64,000 nucleotides of DNA from Linnemannia schmuckeri (taxonomy: Eukaryota; Mortierellomycota; Mortierellomycetes; Mortierellales; Mortierellaceae), in assembly GCA_029449235.1 (NCBI GenBank), contig JANATG010000008.1, positions 868,001 through 932,000 on the forward strand, given 5' to 3'. The notes beneath the pieces are model-generated. The model was not told the DNA's origin, ran no database searches, and saw nothing but the letters and a program-made list of their open reading frames with translations. The position numbers and the translations under genes were made by a program. Shown piece by piece: positions 59,824 to 64,000 of this stretch (within the stretch, counting starts at the first letter, position 1; every line of letters begins with the position of its first letter).

Positions 59824-60292
59824 CCCCGATCGTGATGAGAATCCCAAGTGGAGTGTCTCGGACCTCCTTCGCGGTATCACCCCCAAGAGTATGTTAACTG
59901 AATGGTCCGCGGTTTTCCGAACCCCACAGTCCATCGCCAAGACAGTTTTGCATAGGTTTGTTGGCTACCTGGAGGCGCAGGCTTCGGAGTTGATATGGAA
60001 GCCTCGGTGCTCCGCGACGATCGCGTGGGAGCGGACACAAGGCATCTCCGTCAAGAACAAGACCTCCAAGTACACAGGTCCCCGAGGTGACTGGAGTCAG
60101 GGATACGGATACATCACCCGAGATGGTTTCTGCCCATGTGGCGCTTCGCTAGCCACACATGAGAATGGGCGCTGCCCTGGAGCGTCCATGGATCCACGCG
60201 CGGCCTATGAGCGGTTGCTGGATAGTTTGTTGGGAAGGAGGAGATTGTCATTAATGGAGAGGATGGGAAGAATTCCTTTCATTCGTATCTAG
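59824..60292 (+). pseudogene. LINE reverse-transcriptase ORF, C-terminal fragment
   Basis: About 155 codons remain open to a stop at 60290-60292. The fragment begins NPDRDENPKW and contains a post-RT cysteine motif of the form C-x-C-...-H-...-C (CPCGASLATHENGRC), as found at the C-terminus of many non-LTR retrotransposon polyproteins. It has no start, RT core or endonuclease and is a truncated remnant. It matches the minus-strand copy at 63.1-64 kb closely. Confidence 0.85.
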
Positions 60293-60475
60293 TTTTTTTT
60301 TCTTCCATTGAAGCTGTGAGGAGCAGCAGCAACTGTTGCGGAGAGCCAGGTTGTGGACCGGACTGCGACTGGTGGATGGCTCTTGAGAGAGTTTGGTATG
60401 TAGTTCCCTTTCACTATCGGATGCCTCTCTTGGGCTTTTTACTGGAGAAATAAAATTGCATGCCAAAAAAAAAAA
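59824..60475 (+). mobile_element. 5'-truncated LINE (copy C) with RT C-terminus
   Basis: The copy includes about 156 codons of the reverse-transcriptase ORF C-terminus, then the same 3'UTR blocks (GAAGCTGTGAGGAGCAG, AATAAAATTGC) and a poly-A at about 60464-60475. Its 5' end is truncated. It is about 90% similar by eye to copies B and D in shared parts. Confidence 0.85.
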
Positions 60476-60820
60476 CTTGTTTTTTTTTGGTGATCAAAAA
60501 TGGAATGATGGGGCTGTCAAGATGGGATGTAAACTGAAAGAGAGAGAAAAAGGCTTGGGGTCTCGGACCGGGCTGTGATTAAAGAGGCGCTCGGAAGAAT
60601 CCATAGTTTCCTTGCATTATCAAACACATACTTTGGGCATTTTACCATAGAAATAAAATTGTGTAGGGAAAAAAAAGAAAAGAATAAGGAAAGGCTTGAG
60701 TATTATTCGTTCTCGAATAATGATCCCAACATCACCTTGCATTTTTAATAAGTCCAATATATCTGGGCTAGCTTTATAACCCGATGCATGCTGCATCATC
60801 AAAGTCAATGCTTTTACGCT
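60476..60820. other. Gap with a further degenerate LINE tail
   Basis: Apart from the LINE-like tail listed separately, the segment is AT-rich 3' flank of the LPMO-like gene. No gene is seen. Confidence 0.5.
60563..60678 (+). mobile_element. Highly diverged LINE 3' tail (copy E)
   Basis: It keeps the GGACCGG-CTGTGA, GCTCGGAAGA, TTTGGGC-TTTTAC and GAAATAAAATTG blocks of the family tail in order and ends in an A-run, with many changes. It is an older insertion next to copies B and C. Confidence 0.6.
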
Positions 60821-61733
60821 TTAAGAGCGAACCAGACCAAGGTCGATGCCGTGGGTTCCAGCGCCACCACCGTTAGCAAAGTAGCCGTTAGTGTTCAAGG
60901 TCTTCTCGCGACGATCAGGGCCAGACGACTTTGTCGACTTCCTGTCACCAACGGCATGGGTGTTCATCTTTTGGTGACGAGCTTTGACATCGACAATCGT
61001 CATATCCAACTGGGGCAACTTGCCATTCTTGACACCCTTGATCAGGATGTTGGCACAGTGGTGGTAGTACTGGTCAGTCGAGTAGGCGGTCCAGGACATG
61101 GCGAATAGACACTTGTTCGAGTCGGTGCACGAGGGGACGTTCTTAGGGATCTGGACAGGCCACTCGTAGTAGATGTCGGGGCAGGTCTTTGTGTACTGAC
61201 CAATGACCTTCCAAGTCTTGCCGCCGTCGTACGAGAGCGAGAACTCGCAGGCGCCACCGCCGTGGCGGGATTGAGTCAGACCTTTAGGTGGAGGAAACTT
61301 TTTGTAATCCTTGATCTCAAAGTTCCAGAAGCGGACAGGGATGATCTCGCCGGCCTTGTAGGTCGTGACGGGACCCTTCTTGTAGCCACCTGTAATTGGT
61401 AGTTTGGTTAATTTGAGCAAGCGTAAAATAGTGTATTAATACATGCCACACACATTAAGTCAGTTGTACTAGCGTTGCTAGGGGCGTTTGTTGCAATAAT
61501 CTAAATAAGCGAAAGGCTAACAATGTAAAAATAAATAAAGAGAAAAGAAGTAATTTACCGCAAGGGAAGGGCTTGCCTTCGTACCCGATCCAGGCATGGA
61601 CAGCACTGCTGGGGTTCTTCGTCCAAGGGCCAGCTTGGGCGGGAGGGTTGGAGATGGCAATGTGTGCAGAGGTGGAGGAGAGGAGCGAGAGAGCGAAAGC
61701 CAACACGGTACTGACAAAGAGAATGGTCTTCAT
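60821..61733 (-). CDS. Secreted LPMO-like protein (chitin/glucan-active family)
   Basis: This is a probable copper monooxygenase-like secreted protein. Two exons, 61559-61733 and 60821-61389, give 247 aa. A signal peptide (MKTILFVSTVLAFALSLL) ends at a Ser-Ala site, leaving His24 (HIAISNPP) as the mature first residue, as the copper histidine brace requires. Further features are PFPCGGYKKGPVTTYKAGE, the GGGACEFSLSYDGGKTWKVI block, the CPDIYYEWPVQIP strand with a nearby Cys pair, and FAMSWTAY...YYHHCANILIKG, which resembles the C...W.W....YY..CA..I pattern of AA11/AA9-like enzymes and may hold the second copper His. The C-terminus is Lys/Arg- and Gly-rich without a binding module. It could instead be an LPMO-like, non-catalytic copper protein; the exact family (AA11, AA16, X325 or other) is not resolved by eye. 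Confidence 0.75.
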
Positions 61734-62898
61734 GTTCGGAGGCGAGAGAGAAGGTATGTGTGTTCGGACGAGATAGAGGAGGGGTTAGAAAAGGAGGCTG
61801 GCGGTTGAGTTGAAGGCGCTAAAGAGAGTGAGTAAGGAAAAGAACGAGAAACGGGGATAAAGGTTGACAGTGAGTGTCGGCGGGAAGGAACTTGAGAAAA
61901 AATATGGAATGGCGGATAAGAGTCAAAGAAACAAAACAAAAAGAAAAAGGCCTAGCAGTTCATTTTATACGTGCTCGGGTTGCCGCTGGCGGGTGAATCG
62001 ACTAGTAAAGTAGGTTAGAACGAATGGGACAGCAAGGTTGAACATCAATAAAAAAAACGCCAAGGAACTGTTCAGTAAGCAAACTGACCGTTTGTTTTTC
62101 CTGGTCATCCCGTTGAGGGTTCAGGGGAAAAATGAGGGGCTTGTGTCGACTCTAGTCCTAGTTGAGGCAAATTTGTCCAAGTGGACTTTGAGTGAGCAAG
62201 CGAGCCCAAAGAGGGTTTATGCAACCATCGCAGTACAGTGCACACAATTTCCATTGAAGGATGTCTCTCTTGAAAATGAAAAAGGAAGGGCAAAACAGGT
62301 ACGCAATTTAAAAGAGGTAAATACGGGCTCCGAGGTGCAAAAAGCACAAGGACAACAAACAACAGTTAACCAACAACGATCAGACGAGACAAATAACAAT
62401 AGGAAGAGCAGTTGTCATTACCATTTCAACAACACACCGACTCTCTTGCCTTTTGTTCATTTCATTGTCTCTCTTTTTCTCTTACCACTTTTTCGATCTC
62501 AAGCCCAAACATATTATCGATGACAATAAGAAAAATGATATCAAAACAAGTTTTGCCACTTAACTGAAGTTGGAATGCATCATCTTTTCTTTTCTTTAGC
62601 ACTTTTGTTTTTCCTTTTTTTTCTTTTGTTCTTCCTAAATAAAATAAAGGGCTCTCATCAAAGGATGAAGAGAGACAGAGAGACAGCGAGTAAGGAGACC
62701 CTGACCACTAGTACACTTTTCTTTTGTCGTCTTGAACAGGGTACAGCTAGACCGGACTGAACTGAAAGGCAGCTGTTACTCAGCCGCAAGCACTCCAATC
62801 ACTCTTACTTTTGCGCCCCACGCATGTCTGAGGCCTGAAATGAAATTTGGCGGAGTAACGACCTCCCTAATGCCATCGTGTGGCGTGGCAACCCATAG
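61734..62898. other. Intergenic, upstream of the LPMO-like gene
   Basis: It contains GA-rich leader sequence of the LPMO-like gene (61734-61960) and unassigned AT-rich sequence. ORFs here lack recognisable features. Confidence 0.6.
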
Positions 62899-63093
62899 TT
62901 TTTTTTTTTTTTTTTTTTTTTGTACACAATTTTATTTCCCTGACAAACAGTACAAAGGAGGTATTTGGAAGTAAAGGGGACTACAGACCAAACTCTTCAG
63001 TACACCATCCGCCAGTCACAGTCCGACCCGGAGCCTGGCTCTGCGCAACAATTGTCGCTGCTCTTCACAGCAAAAACGGAAGACAAAATAAAA

Positions 63094-63524
63094 CTAGATA
63101 CGAATGAAGGGGATTCTTCCCATCCTCTCCATCAGTGACAACTTCCTCTTTCCCAACAGACTATCCAACAGCCGCTCATCAGCTGTGCATGGTTCCTTGG
63201 TCGCTCCAGAGCAGGTTCGATCCTCATGTGTGGCTAGCGAAGCGCCACACGGGCAGAACCCATCACGCGTGATGTAGCCGTATCCTCGACTCCAGTCACC
63301 TCGGGCGCCGGTGTATTTGGATGTTTTGTCCTTGGCAGTGATGCCTTGCGTCTGCTCCCACGCGATCGTCGTAGAGCATCGGGGTTTCCAGATCAGCTCT
63401 GAGGCCTGCGTCTCCAGGTAGCCAATAAACTTGTGAAGGACCGTCTTGGCAATGGACTGTGGGGTCTTGAAGGCCGAGGACCACTCAGTCAACATGCTCT
63501 TGGGGGTGATTCCGCGAAGAAGGT
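63094..63524 (-). pseudogene. LINE RT C-terminal fragment, 3' part of interrupted ORF
   Basis: The frame is open for about 140 codons to the stop and aligns with copy C throughout, including MLTEWS, FKTPQSIAKTVLHKF, GYGYITRDGFCPCGASLATHE and the ending LMERMGRIPFIRI. The upstream continuation (from 63783) is separated by the inserted LTR, so this gene copy cannot be read through. Confidence 0.85.
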
Positions 63525-63782
63525 TGTAACAAGGCTGTGGACTTGTTATGGGGGTGAGTCTTTAATAAAGTGGATTGTTATGAACAAAGCTTGTATTAAG
63601 GCTACTGAACTAAACTATGGACGTGGTGACTATTTATATTGTTACTTGGAGACCAGGTTATCTCTGGATAGTTCTAGTGCTTGATTAGTCAGCAAGGGCT
63701 ACTTGGTCATTTGGTGGCGCTAGAAGAATCTAGAAGTTGGTGGCGTTGGTCATGTACCAGTCGTCAGAGTAAAACTCTGACA
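63525..63782. mobile_element. Solo LTR, 258 bp, with 5-bp TSD
   Basis: The segment begins TGTAAC and ends CTGACA, the TG...CA termini of LTRs, and is flanked by AAGGT on both sides (63520-63524 and 63783-63787). Removing it together with one AAGGT rejoins the LINE frame exactly where copy C is continuous, which confirms the insertion boundaries. It contains an AATAAA-like signal near 63561 and a short CAGAG/CTCTG palindrome at the right end. No second LTR or internal retroelement genes remain. Confidence 0.88.
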
Positions 63783-64000
63783 AAGGTCCGAAACGTGCCA
63801 CTTGGGGTTTTCATCACGATCGGGAGCAGGACTACCGCTGTGCACGGCTCGAGCTCCACCGATAGAAGGGGAATCCCCGAACATGATCCGCATCCGAGGG
63901 GGACTGCCAGTATATGGGTACTGGCCGTGGTGCTTGACGACCATTGTCAGTTGCTCGCTTGTGTTCACGCTTCCTGGCGGCATTGTAGCTATTTGTTGCC

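Larger units (their letters stand above)
62899..64000 (-). mobile_element. LINE (copy D), split by a solo LTR and running off the window
   Basis: On the minus strand this copy has a poly-A (T-run at 62899-62921) and a 3'UTR with a partly matching tail. The RT C-terminal frame ends at a stop at 63094-63096 and reads upstream to 63524. After the LTR insertion it resumes at 63783 with APDRDENPKW and continues at least to 63983. It is longer at the 5' side than copy C, and its true 5' end lies beyond the window. The C-terminal motif CPCGASLATHE..C is kept. Confidence 0.85.

Noticed and set aside
1..64000. CRISPR arrays, bacterial operons, riboswitches, rRNA genes
   Set aside because: No regularly spaced direct repeats with unique spacers, no Shine-Dalgarno-led gene clusters and no rRNA sequence; the genes are spliced and eukaryotic.

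Overview
The window reads as nuclear DNA of an early-diverging fungus, most likely Mucoromycota and plausibly the Mortierella group. This is inference. It rests on short spliceosomal introns (mostly about 60-160 nt), many A/T homopolymers, a chitin-binding GH16 wall enzyme, and several genes shared with animals but generally missing from yeasts (C2CD5-like, ARMH3-like, the exon-junction protein Y14). No prokaryotic signals are present. Splice sites were placed by hand so that GT-AG or GC-AG borders, reading phase and family similarity all agree. The 17 reconstructed multi-exon or single-exon genes close in frame from ATG to stop, apart from one very short uncertain model near 35 kb.

Layout. 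0-6 kb: ribosomal protein uL6/RPL9, then a decayed ABCC-type ABC transporter. 5.8-9 kb: no gene seen. 9-24.5 kb: an F-box/LRR protein, a C2CD5-like C2-domain protein, an Mnn9/Anp1-type mannosyltransferase, the Grc3/NOL9 polynucleotide kinase, and a 14-exon helical-repeat protein I cannot name. 24.5-28 kb is an accessory gap with a LINE tail, three hairpins, a telomere-like T/G tract, a 943-bp terminal-inverted-repeat element and two tRNA-Lys(CTT) genes in inverted orientation. 28-35 kb: ARMH3-like protein converging on the U-box cyclophilin PPIL2. 35-38 kb is poor in genes. 38-46 kb: a secreted CBM18-GH16 wall transglycosidase and two arrestin-domain paralogs. 46-59 kb: a Yar1-like ankyrin protein, RAE1, MCC alpha, a TLC-domain membrane protein, stomatin-like protein 2 and RBM8A/Y14. 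59-64 kb is repeat-rich: a third tRNA-Lys, at least four copies or fragments of one LINE family, a secreted LPMO-like protein, and a solo LTR inserted in a LINE.

Functional themes. mRNA processing and export (PPIL2, RAE1, Y14), ribosome production (RPL9, Grc3, Yar1-like), membrane traffic (C2CD5-like, ARMH3-like, two arrestins), mitochondria (MCC alpha, STOML2), and cell wall (Mnn9-like, GH16, LPMO-like). Most neighbours are divergent or convergent pairs with short spacers, so they are individual eukaryotic genes and not operons.

The most notable observations are three GC-AG introns in one window, a clean TIR element with subterminal repeats, a nested LINE/LTR history readable from target-site duplications, and an extensively decayed ABC transporter.
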